Made by a program: the position numbers and the translations under genes | Notes under the pieces: generated by a model | The model's database searches: none | The model's input: only the letters and a program-made list of their open reading frames with translations | Told to the model about the DNA's origin: nothing | Shown here: in pieces, positions 1-6,716 of the stretch | Layout of the letters: the number at the start of each line of letters is the position of its first letter | Numbering within the stretch: the stretch's first letter is position 1 | DNA from: an uncultured Eubacteriales bacterium | GTDB lineage: Bacteria > Bacillota > Clostridia > Oscillospirales > Oscillospiraceae | Assembly: GCA_949283375.1 (NCBI GenBank) | Contig: CASDSM010000010.1 | Span: forward strand, 1 to 34,885 | Length of the DNA stretch: 34,885 nucleotides | Direction: 5' to 3'

Positions 1-96
1 CACGATGCGCTCTATCTGACCCAGAAATTCTTTCTTCTTCGTCCGCACCTGGCTCAATTCATCGCTCAGGCCCGACAGACTCATCTGCTTATCCAT
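1..96 (-). CDS. IS5-family-like transposase, N-terminal part (runs off window)
   Basis: The minus strand opens at an ATG at 96 and stays open to the window edge for 32 codons, beginning MDKQMSLSGLSDELSQ and continuing with a Lys-rich VRTKKKEFLGQIERIV segment. This resembles the N-terminus of IS5-family DDE transposases, but the catalytic domain lies outside the window. An AT-rich TATAAT-like box at about 104-110 sits just upstream, as expected for a weak IS promoter. The start directly abuts the broken end of the VirD4 gene, so it is best read as one end of an insertion sequence. The family assignment rests on 32 residues only; the ORF itself is clear. Confidence 0.65.
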   Translation of the reverse strand, partial: MDKQMSLSGLSDELSQVRTKKKEFLGQIERIV

Positions 97-150
97 AGCT
101 TTATTATATCATATTTTTTCTTTGTGCGGTGTTACCTTAAAATTATGCAC
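1..150 (-). mobile_element. End of an insertion sequence inserted in the VirD4 gene
   Basis: VirD4-like coding sequence stops making sense near position 150, and an AT-rich stretch leading straight into a transposase start occupies 97-150. The abrupt change from GC-rich coding DNA to AT-rich DNA, together with the transposase, marks an IS terminus. The boundary lies at about 145-152. The other terminus is outside the window, so neither the terminal inverted repeat nor a target duplication could be confirmed. Confidence 0.55.
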
Positions 151-448
151 TCCAGCGGGCCGACCCGTATTCCATCCCGTGGCGGTATTTCTTGGCGTTC
201 TTGCTCTTGAGATAGACCGCCAGCCGGAGCACCGCCCCGCAGCAGAGGCCCACCAGCAGGTCCAGCGGGTGCAGGCTGGGCAGCGGGTTTTCCAGCGCCA
301 CGGGAAGGGCGTTCAAAAAGCCGAGCAGCTGCGCCGCCAGGTCCGCGCCCTCCGCCATCCGCCACGCCTCCCCGAGGTTGGTGGCCAGCAGCCCCACCAG
401 CAGATAGGGCAGGTGGAGGATGATTTGCTTCTTGATCGTCCCGCTCAT
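143..448 (-). pseudogene. VirD4/TraG-type conjugation coupling protein, truncated N-terminal fragment
   Basis: The 101 residues start MSGTIKKQIILHLPYLLVGL and contain two hydrophobic segments (about residues 8-24 and 58-78), then KSKNAKKYRHGMEYGSARW. That layout (two membrane helices, then a GxEYGSARW turn ahead of the P-loop domain) is characteristic of VirD4/TraG coupling proteins of Gram-positive conjugative elements, which deliver the relaxosome to the type IV channel. Full proteins are about 550-600 residues. Here the reading ends two codons after ARW, and an IS5-like transposase follows, so the whole ATPase part is lost. The start overlaps the stop of pcfB by 4 bp, the expected neighbour. 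No function can remain in this copy unless the rest lies beyond the IS and is expressed separately. Confidence 0.7.
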
Positions 449-927
449 CGGTCACGCTCCTGTCTCTTCTCCCGGACCTTGGTGGGGATCGCGGCCACCA
501 GCTGGGTGAGCTTCCGCAGCTGGGCCAGCACGCTGGGACGCTTGGTTTTGCTCAACGCCCTGGCCTGCTGCTCCTGGCAGATGGCGCTCAGGGCGTCGGC
601 GTCCTTGGCCCGGACGAAGACCAGATACCGGGGCGGGTTCACCGACCGGTCCTTGCGCACGGCGAAGTCCACGCCGTATTTCCGGGCGATGCGCTCAAAG
701 TCCCGGATGCCCTCTCTGTCGATCTCCGCGTTGGCCGCCCCCTGGTTCTGCCCCAGGAGCTGCTTCACCGTCTGCTTTCCGTGGACGCCGGTATCGCGGC
801 CCTGCTCCGCCTTTTTCTTCTGGCAGCTCTGCAAAAACTTGCGGAGCCCGGCGACGATGGCCCGCAGGGTCAGCTTGCTGGTGCTGATGGCCAGATTGAT
901 CGTTCTGTTTTCCACTTCCTCCTGCAT
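445..927 (-). CDS. pcfB: PcfB family protein (DUF3801), conjugation accessory
   Basis: A 160-residue protein starts MQEEVENRTINLAISTSKLT and carries the central TGVHGKQTVKQLLGQNQGAA stretch seen in PcfB/DUF3801 proteins. These accompany VirD4-type coupling proteins in conjugative plasmids and ICEs of Bacillota. The C-terminal third is Lys/Arg-rich (SKTKRPSVLAQLRKLTQLV...KVREKRQERDR), consistent with DNA or relaxosome contact. A GGAGGTG ribosome-binding site lies about 8 bases before the ATG. Its stop overlaps the start of the VirD4 fragment, so the two were translationally coupled. The gene is intact, but its partner is broken by an IS, so it is probably a remnant of a formerly mobile module. 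PcfB is known as a relaxosome accessory in the pCF10 system; the same role here is inference. Confidence 0.8.
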   Translation of the reverse strand: MQEEVENRTINLAISTSKLTLRAIVAGLRKFLQSCQKKKAEQGRDTGVHGKQTVKQLLGQNQGAANAEIDREGIRDFERIARKYGVDFAVRKDRSVNPPRYLVFVRAKDADALSAICQEQQARALSKTKRPSVLAQLRKLTQLVAAIPTKVREKRQERDR

Positions 928-972
928 TGTTTCTCACCTCCGGCAGCAAAAAAGGCGGCCATCCTGGAGCGC

Positions 973-1763
973 TTACAGCTCATAGATCGTCGCCTCGTGT
1001 TCCCACTGTTTTGCGCACAGGGCCTGAAGCGCCTCGGACAGCTCCTCCGGCGGGAAGAAGATGTTGTCCCGGCTCTCCAGCACCCTTTTGAACGTCCGGT
1101 ATTCCGTGATAGACTCAACGAGAGTCGAACACCTGCCGCCTGTGGGCGGCCCTTTCCGGCGCTTTTTGCCGTTCGCTCATTGGTGGGCGTCAGCCCACAT
1201 GCTTCGCAAACGCCAAAAATCCCTCGAAAATGCCTCGCCCACAGGTGCTTCGCAGTCAGGGCAGAATTCATTTTCGTCCAGACAAGAAAAAGGCCGCGGG
1301 GAATATCGGCCATATTGCCAAGGCCTTTTCCGCGGTATGGGCGGAAATGAATCTGCCCTGACCGGCAGAGGTTCGATTCTCGTTGAGTTTTGCCGTGCGC
1401 GCCGCCAAAGGCAATGGCCACGCAGCGCACCACGGCGAAGGTCATGTCCTCCAGCAGCCACAGCTCAGTCTGATAGCGGGTGGAGGCCGCGTCCATCACG
1501 GTCCGCTCCACCCGGACATACAGGGGACAGGCCCGCTGGTCGAACAGCTCCGGGCCGCGGTAGTCAAAGCCCTTTTCCGCCCCGCCCTGCACGGAATACT
1601 GATACACCGGCTGGTCCAGGTCCCGCAGGGAGATGCACACCTCCGGCAGGTACAGCCCGCCGGCGCAGCCGATCTCTCCCTCGTCGTAGCCCTCGTAGTC
1701 CGCCGGCACATACTGCTCGAACAGCCACCGGATGGCCCTGCTCATCTCTTTTTCTGTAAACAT
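973..1763 (-). pseudogene. Conserved element gene between parB and pcfB, split by a ~275-bp insertion
   Basis: The intact first part begins at ATG 1763 (AAAGGAG about 7 bases upstream), reads MFTEKEMSRAIRWLFEQYVP, and runs about 124 codons to GGAHGK at 1389. There a foreign palindromic segment begins. On its far side, coding resumes in another frame as SITEYRTFKRVLESRDN, through FFPPEELSEALQALCAK to a TAA at 973. Removing about 275 bp (not 276) restores one frame giving a protein of roughly 170 residues. I do not recognise the family; it is acidic, soluble and Tyr/Phe-rich, with no membrane segment. Its place between parB and pcfB suggests a plasmid/ICE maintenance or transfer gene. As it stands the reading runs through the insert and ends in unrelated frames, so it is called broken. 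Confidence 0.6.
1113..1388. mobile_element. MITE-like palindromic element with 18-bp inverted ends
   Basis: The left end reads ACTCAACGAGAGTCGAAC (1113-1130) and the right end GTTCGATTCTCGTTGAGT (1371-1388): inverted copies over 18 bp with one mismatch. The interior has further self-complementary pairs, such as GTGGGCG near 1141-1147 with CGCCCAC near 1237-1243, and GGCAGAATTCATTT near 1260 facing GAAATGAATCTGCC near 1345, so the transcript would fold extensively. No transposase is encoded. It interrupts a coding gene at a sharp boundary, which shows insertion. The ends resemble a tRNA T-arm (GGTTCGATTC). It is likely a dispersed non-autonomous repeat or a mobile structured-RNA element. Confidence 0.6.
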
Positions 1764-1774
1764 CGCTTGCTCCT

Positions 1775-2701
1775 TTACCGTTCCATGGATTTTTCCCGTC
1801 TTCTCTGCCACTGCTCCAGCAGCTGAATGATTTTTTCCTCCATCTGGCGGCTGGTGTAGGACTTGGGGAAGTATTTGCGCAGGGAGTCCGCCTTGAACAC
1901 CACCCGGTCCAGCTCGCCCTTTTTCACCTCGTTCATGATCTCGCACATGGCGTCCAGAGTGCAGGCCCCCTCCTGGGCCAGCTTCTTGATCCGCTGGGCC
2001 TGGGAGAGGGAGGGGAACGCCTGGGCGTAGTCCATGGCGGACAGGAACTCCCGCTGCTCCTCCCGGGCCAGATAGGAGAGCTCCACCGCCGGATTGAATC
2101 TGATCTGGCCGTTGTCCACCATGTCCAGCAGCTCGGGAATCAGCTCGGTCAGGCGGATATATCTTTTGACCTGCGTCTGCGTATCATTTGCTTCTTCTGC
2201 AACTTTTTGTGCCGCAGTCAACTTCGGACCAACTTGGTCCGAAGTTAAATCCGACCTTGCACCCTGATGCTTGATCGCATCCAGCTTCATCTTGTAGGCA
2301 TAGGCCCGTTCGCTGGGGAGAATGGTCTCCCGCTGCAAATTGGCGTCCACCATCAGGATGATGGCCGCGTCGTCGTCCAGCTCCCGGACGATGACCGGCA
2401 TGGTCTCCCGCCCGGCCAGCTGGGAGGCCCGGTGCCGCCGGTGGCCGGAGATGATCTCGTAGCCGCCCTCCGGGTCGGGGCGGACAATGGCGGGGGTGAG
2501 CACGCCGAATTCCCGGACGCTCTCCGCCGTCTTCTGCATCTCCTCGTCGTCCACCACCCGGAAGGGATGGCCCTCAAAGGGGTGCAGCTGGGCGAGGGGA
2601 ATCTCCTGCACCCGCTCCTGCCGGGCCTCCGTTCGGGACTGCTCGGTGGAGAAGATGTCATCGTACCCCTTCAAGCTGATGTTTGCGCCTTTTTTCGGCA
2701 T
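1775..2701 (-). CDS. parB: ParB-family partition protein (ParB/RepB/Spo0J)
   Basis: A 308-residue protein of the ParB family, which binds centromere-like parS DNA and works with ParA in segregating plasmids and ICEs. The N-terminal ParB/Srx nucleotide-binding domain spans about residues 30-115: VQEIPLAQLHPFEGHPF, then GGYEIISGHRRHRASQLAG with the diagnostic GHRRH motif, then the ADANLQRE-like VDANLQRETILPSERAYAY. A helix-turn-helix region follows at about 150-190, and a basic C-terminal tail ends RRREKSMER. It starts inside the 3' end of parA (44-bp overlap) behind GAGGTGATC, so the pair is translationally coupled. A perfect 27-bp palindrome lies within the coding sequence at 2220-2246. An ordinary element-borne ParB by length and order. 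Confidence 0.92.
   Translation of the reverse strand: MPKKGANISLKGYDDIFSTEQSRTEARQERVQEIPLAQLHPFEGHPFRVVDDEEMQKTAESVREFGVLTPAIVRPDPEGGYEIISGHRRHRASQLAGRETMPVIVRELDDDAAIILMVDANLQRETILPSERAYAYKMKLDAIKHQGARSDLTSDQVGPKLTAAQKVAEEANDTQTQVKRYIRLTELIPELLDMVDNGQIRFNPAVELSYLAREEQREFLSAMDYAQAFPSLSQAQRIKKLAQEGACTLDAMCEIMNEVKKGELDRVVFKADSLRKYFPKSYTSRQMEEKIIQLLEQWQRRREKSMER
2220..2246. repeat. Perfect 27-bp palindrome inside parB (candidate parS or operator)
   Basis: Arms AACTTCGGACCAA (2220-2232) and TTGGTCCGAAGTT (2234-2246) are exact reverse complements around a single central C. Thirteen paired bases with no mismatch inside a coding region is far beyond chance. It encodes the LTSDQVGPKL stretch in the linker before the helix-turn-helix. 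Position inside a par operon makes a ParB- or recombinase-binding site plausible; it does not match the chromosomal parS consensus TGTTTCACGTGAAACA. Confidence 0.55.
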
Positions 2702-3485
2702 TGTTGATCACCTCTCTCGTCAGAACTTTATAGGCCTCCGCCACCTTGCCTTTGGGGTCATGCTGAAAAATACTCTTTCCCTCGGCGCTGATCTCCTCCG
2801 CCCGGACGGAACGGGGGATGTCGGTCTGATACACCTTCAGCTTGCCGCCGTAGCGCTCCCGGATCAGATTGGCGATGTCCCGGGAATAGTTGGTTCTGCT
2901 GTCCACCATGGTCAGCAGGATGCCCTCGATCTTCAGCTTCGGGTTGATCTGCCGCCTGACCTTGTGGATGGTCTCCAGCAGCTGCTCCAGACCCTTGGCC
3001 GGGAGATAGGCCGCCTGGACCGGCACCAGCACCTTGTCCGCCGCCGCCAGGGCGTTCACCGTGAGCATCCCCAGCGAGGGCATGCAGTCCAGCAGGATGA
3101 AGTCATAGTCCTGCCGGACCGTCTCCAGATACTGGCGCAGGATGGTCTCCCGGCTCATGGCGTTGACCAGCGAAACCTCCAGGCCGGAGAGGGCGATGTT
3201 GGCGGGCACATAGTCCACGCCCTCCAGGTGGTGCAGGATGCCCTCTCCGGGAGCGATGGGCTTGTCCGCCAGGACCTTGCCCAACAGGTCGGCCAGGGTG
3301 GGGGACAGCTCGTCGGGATAGGGATTGCCCAGGCTGACGGTCAGGGAAGCCTGGGGGTCGGTGTCCGCCAGGAGCACCCGCCTTCCCTCCATCGCCAGCC
3401 CGATGCCCAGATTCTCGCAGGTGGTGGTCTTGCCCGTCCCGCCCTTCTGGTTGACCACCGCGATCACCTCTGCGTTCTTTGCCAA
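2658..3485 (-). CDS. parA: ParA-family partition ATPase
   Basis: A deviant Walker ATPase of the ParA/MinD/Soj type. The P-loop is KGGTGKTTTCENLG near the N-terminus, switch I is DTDPQASLT, and DFILLDCMPSLG is the Walker B region. It moves plasmid or ICE DNA together with ParB. The TTG at 3485 is preferred because a perfect GGAGGTG lies 6 bases upstream. An in-frame ATG at 3500 would add five residues (MEVNT) but then that GGAGG would be coding. The last 44 bp overlap the parB start. Length (275 residues) is normal for the family. Downstream of the replication initiator, it completes a rep-par maintenance module. Confidence 0.93.
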   Translation of the reverse strand: MAKNAEVIAVVNQKGGTGKTTTCENLGIGLAMEGRRVLLADTDPQASLTVSLGNPYPDELSPTLADLLGKVLADKPIAPGEGILHHLEGVDYVPANIALSGLEVSLVNAMSRETILRQYLETVRQDYDFILLDCMPSLGMLTVNALAAADKVLVPVQAAYLPAKGLEQLLETIHKVRRQINPKLKIEGILLTMVDSRTNYSRDIANLIRERYGGKLKVYQTDIPRSVRAEEISAEGKSIFQHDPKGKVAEAYKVLTREVINNAEKRRKHQLEGVR

Positions 3486-3511
3486 AGTGTTCACCTCCAT
3501 CGTGATTTTCC

Positions 3512-4423
3512 TCAGATGCGCCCCGCCGCGAAGTCGTGCCGCACCATGGCGTCATAGTGGGCGCTGATCGTGTAGGGGGCGTTGTAGATCGAAGCCAGCA
3601 GATACTGCTTCACATTGCGGATCTCGCTGGCGTTTGCCTTGAAGCTCTGCATGACGTAGCTAATATGCTCCGAATCCAATTTCATCAAACTGGCCCGGAC
3701 GATCTCCACCGGCTTATCGTCCCCGGCCACCCGGATCATCTTCCGCTTGCTGCACATGACCTCCACGATCAGGTGGAGGATCAGGTCCAAAATCTCCTCG
3801 TCATAGGGGAAGTCCCGTTTCAGCCGGTCCATGGAAATCTGCTGCTGAAAGAACCGGAGATACGCCTGGTATTTCTCCGCCTCACCCCCATCCGATCCGT
3901 CCCAACGGAAGGAAGGGATAGGATCAGTATCACTATAGTCAGTCTCTTTACTATCAGTATCTTTACCTTGTGCTTTGGACAGTTCCGGAGTTGTGCTTTG
4001 GAAAGCCACTGAATTGTCCTTTTGACAAGTCAAGAATTGTCCTCCCCCGCAGGCGGACGGAGGCTGGGCCCGGGGGTCGGAGGTGAAGTTTTTTACATAG
4101 ATCAGGTTGGGCTTGCCCAACCCCTGCCGCTTGCGCTCGATGAGGGCGCACTTCTTCTCCAGCTCGTCCAGGAGCTTCACCGCTTTTTTCTCGGCGCAGC
4201 CCAGGGCGTGCTTGACCTCCTCGATGGTGAAGATGATGTAGATGCGCCCGTCCCCGTCCCGCCAGTCGTTTCGGGCGGAGAGCTCCATGCGGTCCAGCAG
4301 GATGCCGTAGAGCAGCTTGGCGTCGGTGGAGACAGCCCGGAAGGCGTCCTGAAACAGCAGCTTGGGCACCCGGTAAAAGGCGAACAATTCCGCCTGCTGG
4401 CCGTAAAAATAGTCATACCGCAT
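3512..4423 (-). CDS. Replication initiator protein A (RepA_N) with DUF6017-type C-terminus
   Basis: A 303-residue protein beginning MRYDYFYGQQAELFAFYRVPKLLF, followed by LSTDAKLLYGILLDRMELS-type sequence. This is the RepA_N winged-helix signature of theta-replicating plasmids and ICEs in Bacillota. Residues 1-120 form the DNA-binding domain, 120-190 a low-complexity polar linker (Ser/Thr/Asp/Lys-rich, lower GC), and 190-303 a DUF6017-like C-terminal domain ending YTISAHYDAMVRHDFAAGRI. It starts 11 bases inside the end of the small Cys-rich gene at 4413, so the two are coupled. parA follows after about 25 bp. It probably initiates element replication from an origin often located within rep itself; I could not identify iterons. 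Confidence 0.85.
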   Translation of the reverse strand: MRYDYFYGQQAELFAFYRVPKLLFQDAFRAVSTDAKLLYGILLDRMELSARNDWRDGDGRIYIIFTIEEVKHALGCAEKKAVKLLDELEKKCALIERKRQGLGKPNLIYVKNFTSDPRAQPPSACGGGQFLTCQKDNSVAFQSTTPELSKAQGKDTDSKETDYSDTDPIPSFRWDGSDGGEAEKYQAYLRFFQQQISMDRLKRDFPYDEEILDLILHLIVEVMCSKRKMIRVAGDDKPVEIVRASLMKLDSEHISYVMQSFKANASEIRNVKQYLLASIYNAPYTISAHYDAMVRHDFAAGRI

Positions 4424-4607
4424 CCGGTTTCACCGCCTCTTTGGCCGGAAAATGCTCCTTGCGGAGCGGTTCCCGGCGGATCGTGCACAGCTTGCGGTCG
4501 TGGGGGCAGCGAACATAGCTGCAAAAACGATACCGCCACCGGGGCTGATAATGCTCGCAGTTCCGGCAGCCCCTCGGCACGCCGTAATATTCGGACCTAT
4601 ATGTCAT
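4413..4607 (-). CDS. Small Cys-rich protein, putative zinc-binding
   Basis: Sixty-four residues: MTYRSEYYGVPRGCRNCEHYQP, then SYVRCPHDRKLCTIRREPL. The cysteines fall as CxxC followed by two more about 6-8 residues apart, a pattern suggesting one metal site. GGGAGGG precedes the ATG closely, and the 3' end overlaps repA by 11 bp, so it belongs to the replication operon. It shares its style (CRNCEHYQPRWRYRFCSY against CRYCYFWRNRRHGCSL) with the next gene upstream, suggesting related small proteins. I know of no characterised function; a regulatory role in rep expression is a guess from position. Confidence 0.65.
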   Translation of the reverse strand: MTYRSEYYGVPRGCRNCEHYQPRWRYRFCSYVRCPHDRKLCTIRREPLRKEHFPAKEAVKPDAV

Positions 4608-4625
4608 GACCCTCCCTCATTTCTT

Positions 4626-4841
4626 TCAGTGGTTCCCTAGTATTTGTTTCGTGCACCAGCCGATGCAGGGCCGGTCCCGTCCGTAGGGGCAGCCGTCGCA
4701 CTCCGACTTCGGCTCCGGCGGCACATAGACCAGGTAGTAGCAGTTTTCCTTGCCCAGGGAACAGCCGTGCCGCCGGTTCCTCCAAAAATAGCAGTACCGG
4801 CAGTCCCGGGGCCTGTCCGGGGAATATCTCTTTTCGCCCAT
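4626..4841 (-). CDS. Small Cys-rich protein, first gene of the rep-par operon
   Basis: Seventy-one residues: MGEKRYSPDRPRDCRYCYFW, then HGCSLGKENCYYLVYVPPEP and CDGCPYGRDRPCIGWCTKQI. Eight cysteines, two in CxxC pairs, point to one or two zinc sites. GAGGAGG lies about 11 bases before the ATG, a strong ribosome-binding site. A perfect-looking intrinsic terminator ends about 30 bp upstream, so expression needs either read-through or a promoter inside that short gap. The gene downstream (4413-4607) is similar in cysteine style. Function unknown. Confidence 0.65.
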   Translation of the reverse strand: MGEKRYSPDRPRDCRYCYFWRNRRHGCSLGKENCYYLVYVPPEPKSECDGCPYGRDRPCIGWCTKQILGNH

Positions 4842-4869
4842 CGCAAAACCTACCTCCTCGTTTCGGGCA

Positions 4870-4918
4870 GAGAAAAAGAGCGTTCATCCGCCCCGGCGAG
4901 GGGGCGGACAAACGCTCT
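4870..4918 (-). terminator. Strong intrinsic terminator in the leader of the rep operon
   Basis: Read on the minus strand, AGAGCGTTTGTCCGCCCC (4918-4901) pairs with GGGGCGGATGAACGCTCT (4894-4877) over 18 positions with two mismatches around a 6-base loop, followed directly by TTTTTCTC. It stops transcription entering the small Cys-rich/repA/parAB operon. RepA_N replicons are known to control rep by antisense RNA or attenuation, so this hairpin may be conditional rather than a plain boundary. Confidence 0.75.
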
Positions 4919-5135
4919 ATGTAGCGCGCAGGTATTCCATTTTCGGCGCAGTCCGCCCCGGGCGGATGTGCTGTCTGTTCGCCCGGCCCTTGCCATCCTT
5001 TCCTTCCGGCCGGCGCTCTGGTATCATAGATTTGGAATATACTGCCTCCAGCCGCCCATGCCCTGAAGCTGCTTCGGAGACCTTTCACTCTGAAATTGGA
5101 CAAAATCGGCGAAAACCCGGCGTTTCAGGGCTGTT

Positions 5136-5195
5136 TTAGGCTGTAATCATTATAACCGAATCATCTATTCTCCGGACAATGCCAGTCGCTTTCAT
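5136..5195 (-). pseudogene. 5' remnant of a SpoVT/AbrB-type transcription factor gene
   Basis: An ATG at 5195, with GGGAGG 8 bases upstream, opens the reading MKATGIVRRIDD and then SVIMITA followed by TAA. The first twelve residues match the canonical start of SpoVT/AbrB swapped-hairpin regulators, which normally continue with LGRVVIPKEIRR. The match stops sharply at 5160, so the gene was cut, either by insertion of the neighbouring rep-par element or by a deletion inside it. Seven residues of unrelated sequence complete the frame. A good ribosome-binding site remains, so a 19-residue peptide could still be made. Confidence 0.6.
5149..5179 (-). promoter_or_regulatory. Possible minus-strand promoter at the SpoVT relic junction
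   Basis: TATAAT at 5154-5149 is a perfect -10 box on the minus strand. The only -35 candidate is TTGTCC near 5179-5174, at 19-bp spacing, which is long. It lies where the SpoVT relic joins the element and points toward the rep operon and its leader terminator. Weak evidence. Confidence 0.3.
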
Positions 5196-5346
5196 CTGTC
5201 TCTACCTCCCAGTCGCGGTGTGATCTGTTACGGAGGTTAGTATTTGCACGTTTTTCCCTTTTATGACCGCGCGGGATGGAAATCATTCCCGTCAGAATCA
5301 GACAGGAAGAAAACGGAAACGGCAGAAACCAGCAGGAACCGCCCGC

Positions 5347-6504
5347 TCACAGCGCCGTGAAGTCCAGATACTCCCTGGCCCGGAAGGCGGCGGCGAGCTG
5401 GAAGCAGGCCTCCGGGTCGTCCAGCCGGAAGCCCAGTTTTTCCCGCAGCAGGTGGACCCGGTGGTTCACCGTGTTCCGGTGGCAGAAGGATGCCTCCGCC
5501 ACCGCCTGGATGCTCCCCCGGCAGGAGAGGTAGAGGGAGAGGGTCCGGGCAAAGTCGCTGCCGTGCTTCCGGTCGTAGTCCAGCACCGGGCCAAGCTGCT
5601 CCCGGACATAGTCCTCCAGAAAGGCCCGGTCGCCCACCTCCAGCAGCAGACGGAAAAAGCCCATCCGGTCGTAGTGCCCCAGCTCTGTCCCCTGGCTGAG
5701 GGCGAAGCAGAGGGCGGCTCTCGCCTGCTCCACCCCGCGATGCAGCTCCGCCAGGCTGGGACAGGCCCCGCTGACCCCCACCGCCGGGCGGCCGCCGGGG
5801 CAGAGCAGGGAGAATTCCCGGAGCAGCAGGCGTGCACAGGCCTCTCCCCTGTCCTCCCCGCTCTGGGCGCAGACCAGGAGGAGCTCTCCCTGCCAGGGCA
5901 GCAGGATGACCGGGCAGGGAAGCCGGTGCGTGAGGAGGGAGAGCCGGTCCGGATCGGGCAGGGGCCGCCCGGCGCGCAGGAGCAGGGCGCGGCAGCCGCC
6001 CCGGACGGGAAATCCCTGCCGCTCCAGTCCCCGGAGGGCGGCGGCATGGTCTCCCGCCGGGTCCAGCAGGGTCAGCACCCCCTGCTGCAGGGACTCGCTG
6101 CGCCGGGTGTCGGTGAAGATCCGGTCGCAGTAGTCCCGGGTGATGTCGTAGATGTGGATCTGCCAGGGCATGAGAAAGAGGGGGAAGGGGTACGCATCGC
6201 AGAAATCCAGCACCTCCTGAGAGATCTGCTCCCGGCGGAGGTAGGGCCCCTGATTGATGATGAGCCCGCAGGTGTGCTGCTGGGTGATGTGGCGCAGCAG
6301 CCGCAGCAGCCATTGGGAACTGCCGCCGCTGATGACCCCGGTGGTGATGATCAGCTCCCCGCCGTGGAGAAAGTCGGAGGTGGTGTAGTCCTCCGAGACA
6401 TAGACCCAGTTCATGGGCCGGTCCAGACCGGCCCTGCCCGCGATCAGCTCGAGCTGAAATTTCTCCCTTGTGGCCTCAAAGACCTCCCGCAAGATAAGCG
6501 CCAT
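5347..6504 (-). CDS. PucR-family transcriptional regulator
   Basis: A 385-residue regulator. Residues 1-120 form the PucR N-terminal domain (MALILREVFEATREKFQLEL, then HGGELIITTGVISGG), the central part resembles a degenerate GGDEF-like/CdaR region, and the C-terminus carries the PucR-type helix-turn-helix (VAEASFCHRNTVNHRVHLLREKLG, about 345-370). Such proteins activate purine, amine or amino-acid catabolic genes in response to pathway metabolites. The ATG at 6504 is chosen for its AGGGGAGGGGAG site. It diverges from the aminotransferase with a 331-bp shared upstream region containing a palindrome, the usual arrangement for a local activator. The specific inducer cannot be read from sequence. 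Confidence 0.88.
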   Translation of the reverse strand: MALILREVFEATREKFQLELIAGRAGLDRPMNWVYVSEDYTTSDFLHGGELIITTGVISGGSSQWLLRLLRHITQQHTCGLIINQGPYLRREQISQEVLDFCDAYPFPLFLMPWQIHIYDITRDYCDRIFTDTRRSESLQQGVLTLLDPAGDHAAALRGLERQGFPVRGGCRALLLRAGRPLPDPDRLSLLTHRLPCPVILLPWQGELLLVCAQSGEDRGEACARLLLREFSLLCPGGRPAVGVSGACPSLAELHRGVEQARAALCFALSQGTELGHYDRMGFFRLLLEVGDRAFLEDYVREQLGPVLDYDRKHGSDFARTLSLYLSCRGSIQAVAEASFCHRNTVNHRVHLLREKLGFRLDDPEACFQLAAAFRAREYLDFTAL

Positions 6505-6639
6505 CGCTCTCCCCTCCCCTGTCTGATGGGCCCAATATATCACATCTGTGCCGCACGCACAAGGAGAAAGTGGAGGGCGCAGGAAGAGATGGTAAAGCGG
6601 CGTGAAATGCATGGTATTTCGCGCCTCCCGAAAGCCGCA

Positions 6640-6656
6640 TTGTGCTATCAGCACAA
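6640..6656. promoter_or_regulatory. Palindromic candidate operator TTGTGCT-N3-AGCACAA
   Basis: Two 7-base arms are exact inverted copies around ATC. It lies about 32 bp upstream of the candidate -35 box of the aminotransferase operon, the position expected for an activator site. The divergently encoded PucR protein is the obvious candidate ligand; this is inference. Confidence 0.45.
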
Positions 6657-6687
6657 CGACAGAGAAAAGGATTGTCCCTTCAGCCTC

Positions 6688-6716
6688 TTGCGGCGGGGCG
6701 GGGAAAGGGGTATTCT
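6688..6716 (+). promoter_or_regulatory. Candidate promoter of the aminotransferase operon
   Basis: TTGCGG (6688-6693) and TATTCT (6711-6716) are separated by 17 bp. Both boxes are imperfect, as expected for an activator-dependent promoter. About 115 bp of leader would precede the start codon. Confidence 0.35.

Larger units (their letters stand above)
4842..5346. other. 505-bp gap holding the element boundary, a terminator and a gene relic
   Basis: Between the rep operon and the PucR gene I see, right to left on the minus strand: about 150 bp without features after the PucR stop, a ribosome-binding site and the first 12 codons of a SpoVT/AbrB-type gene (5160-5195), an abrupt change of sequence near 5160, a possible promoter at 5149-5179, about 230 bp with no supportable gene, and a strong terminator (4870-4918). 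A 168-codon open frame on the minus strand (4597-5103) overlaps the real Cys-rich genes and has no family features. No tRNA or integrase lies here. Confidence 0.5.

Noticed and set aside
1368-1390. tRNA-like GGTTCGATTC sequence
   Set aside because: Only a T-arm-like stretch is present; there is no acceptor stem, D-arm or anticodon arm, so it is not a tRNA gene.
870-1946. 358-codon minus-strand frame covering the unknown ICE gene
   Set aside because: Only its part from 1763 to 1389 is genuine; before that it is the antiphase of parB and afterwards it reads through the inserted element and out of frame.
4597-5103. 168-codon minus-strand frame over the two Cys-rich genes
   Set aside because: It overlaps both better-supported genes in another frame, crosses the terminator hairpin and shows no family features.
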